Under the pieces are notes generated by a model. That model had not been told where the DNA came from and searched no databases. It was given only the letters and a program-made list of their open reading frames with translations. A DNA stretch of 53,462 nt from Mesonia profundi (GTDB lineage: Bacteria; Bacteroidota; Bacteroidia; Flavobacteriales; Flavobacteriaceae): positions 1 to 53,462 of the forward strand of contig NZ_JAVHUL010000021.1 in assembly GCF_031085155.1 (NCBI RefSeq). Reading direction: 5' to 3'. A program made the translations under genes and the position numbers. The first letter of the stretch is position 1. Each line of letters begins with the position of its first letter. Positions 52,818 to 53,462 of this stretch are shown in pieces.

Positions 52818-52839
52818 TAAAGTAGAAAATTTGAATATG

Positions 52840-53115
52840 ATGAGTGTACAAGAAGAAGTTTTAGAAGAAGTAGAGATTAAAGAAGAAGTAAATCAGCAGA
52901 ATGAAATTGTTGTTTTTAATGATGAGGTAAATACGTTCGATCACGTAATAGATATGCTCATTGCAGCTTGTGATCACGATCCTTTACAAGCCGAACAATG
53001 TACCATGCTCATTCATTATAAAGGAAAATGTGCGGTAAAAACCGGCGATTATGATGATTTAAAACCCCGATGTAGCCAGCTTTTGGATGCGGGAATTAGC
53101 GCAGAAATACATTAA
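52840..53115 (+). CDS. clpS: ATP-dependent Clp protease adaptor ClpS
   Basis: Adaptor that delivers N-degron substrates to ClpAP. A 91-residue protein (ATG at 52840; a second ATG at 52837 and a TTG at 52831 lie in frame, the latter only 7 nt from the predicted transcription start). After a flexible acidic N-terminal tail come the conserved VVFNDEVNTFDHVIDML (substrate-pocket region with N-D-x-x-N-T), the Cys/His-rich CDHDPLQAEQCTMLIHYKGKC and a C-terminal LLDAGISAEI. This is the usual ClpS pattern. No clpA/clpP gene is in the window. Confidence 0.93.
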   Translation: MSVQEEVLEEVEIKEEVNQQNEIVVFNDEVNTFDHVIDMLIAACDHDPLQAEQCTMLIHYKGKCAVKTGDYDDLKPRCSQLLDAGISAEIH

Positions 53116-53388
53116 ATCTTCTTAATTTATAATTAGTTGTTTCCGAAGAAAAAGATGTTAGATCGCGTAGCTTTTAGAATATAGAAACTAGACCGATGTA
53201 TAACTAACTGGTGGACGGAGTTTTTGGTTTAGTGATTGTTAGTTTAATGTAAAAAATAAGGTGTAATGTTTTAATATTTTTTTTACTTCCATCGCTAAAA
53301 TGGCTGCCTTCAATGAAGCTTTACCCCGACATAAATAAAGCATAAAAAAACCACGATGTAACATCGTGGTTTTTTCGTTTTATAGAGT
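53116..53388. other. Intergenic region with a terminator
   Basis: No gene seen. It is AT-rich. The only structured element noted is the hairpin at 53345-53375. Confidence 0.45.
53345..53375. terminator. Intrinsic terminator hairpin
   Basis: AAAAAACCACGATGT (53345-53359) pairs with ACATCGTGGTTTTTT (53361-53375) with a tight turn and T-run. It could end the clpS transcript (230 bp upstream) or serve the opposite strand. Confidence 0.8.
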
Positions 53389-53462
53389 TGTCCCGTCCTA
53401 AAATAGCGATACACAAAAACCGGGTGTATATGAAAACATCAGAAAAGAGTGGGTACCAGAAG
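53389..53462 (+). mobile_element. Putative left end of an insertion sequence, cut by the window edge
   Basis: Right after the terminator, the sequence TGTCCCGTCCTAAAATAGCG (53389-53408) has the look of an insertion-sequence terminal inverted repeat. An ATG at 53430 then opens MKTSEKSGYQK to the window end. The start resembles what I recall of IS3-type transposase ORFs in flavobacteria, but I cannot compare it here. The other end and the rest of the transposase lie outside the window. Confidence 0.45.
53430..53462 (+). CDS. Partial ORF at window edge, possible transposase start
   Basis: Eleven codons only (MKTSEKSGYQK) from the ATG at 53430 to the end of the window, with no stop. The call rests only on the preceding IS-like end at 53389. 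Too short to identify by itself. Confidence 0.35.
   Translation, partial: MKTSEKSGYQK

Noticed and set aside
1-53462. CRISPR arrays, prophage, restriction-modification or other defence islands, rRNA genes
   Set aside because: I looked for them on both strands and saw no repeat-spacer arrays, phage structural genes, nuclease/methylase pairs or rRNA.

Overview
The window looks like a chromosome segment from a member of the Bacteroidota, most likely a marine-type Flavobacteriaceae. The evidence is AT-rich DNA, a complete Na+-translocating NADH:quinone reductase operon, type IX secretion (T9SS) cargo proteins with C-terminal sorting domains, a T9SS plug protein, an archaeal/eukaryote-type ProS, a Rho factor with a long lysine-rich insert, lineage families (DUF4293, DUF3667, BT_3928, DUF1599), and repeated matches to the Bacteroidota -7 promoter element TAnnTTTG with few Shine-Dalgarno sequences. 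Genus and species cannot be settled from what I can see.

Layout. 1-4.6 kb holds pruA, an NRDE-family protein, apaG and the T9SS plug. 4.7-10.9 kb is nqrABCDEF, closed by a strong terminator. 11.2-13.2 kb holds two small uncharacterised genes and apbE, whose product attaches FMN to NqrB and NqrC. 13.2-18.7 kb holds a lipid kinase, an App1-type phosphatase, a YtxH protein, an MscS channel and two beta-propeller-like lipoproteins. 19.3-25.8 kb is a beta-oxidation operon on the minus strand (marR-fadN-fadA-fadE, the same gene order as Bacillus fadNAE). A four-helix-bundle gene with inverted-repeat flanks sits between fadN and fadA, and what looks like the remnant of a second one sits between fadA and fadE. 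26.3-29 kb holds a FadL-like outer-membrane protein and a low-complexity lipoprotein. 29-33.6 kb is housekeeping: proS, two identical tRNA-Glu genes, rpsT, rho and a DUF4293 gene. 34-37.7 kb is a large FnIII T9SS cargo protein with related direct repeats on both sides. 37.9-41 kb holds a phosphodiesterase, truA and an ABC exporter. 41-45.5 kb is a three-gene set of secreted proteins. 45.6-53.1 kb returns to housekeeping: DUF3667, cdaA, folP, DUF1599, a DoxX-like protein, an ABC permease, tpiA, prmA and clpS. The last bases look like the left end of an insertion sequence.

The most striking feature is at 41037-43602. A secreted metzincin-type protease carries 14 tandem CCAA units between its only plausible ATG and its signal peptide. 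In the copy given here the ATG frame runs into a stop just after the repeat, while the signal peptide and the 2.5-kb protease frame lie one frame away. Losing one unit or gaining two would join them. This is the layout of a slipped-strand phase-variable (contingency) gene, apparently OFF. Two closely spaced secreted LRR-like paralogues follow and could be co-switched by polarity.

Other unusual items are a 162-bp near-perfect hairpin element at 19104-19265 with imperfect 11-bp flanking direct repeats, a non-canonical flavinylation motif in NqrB (SGET instead of SGAT), several dispersed flavobacterial-type intergenic repeats, and start-site corrections supported by promoter elements (nqrA, yfcE, truA, DUF1599, clpS).
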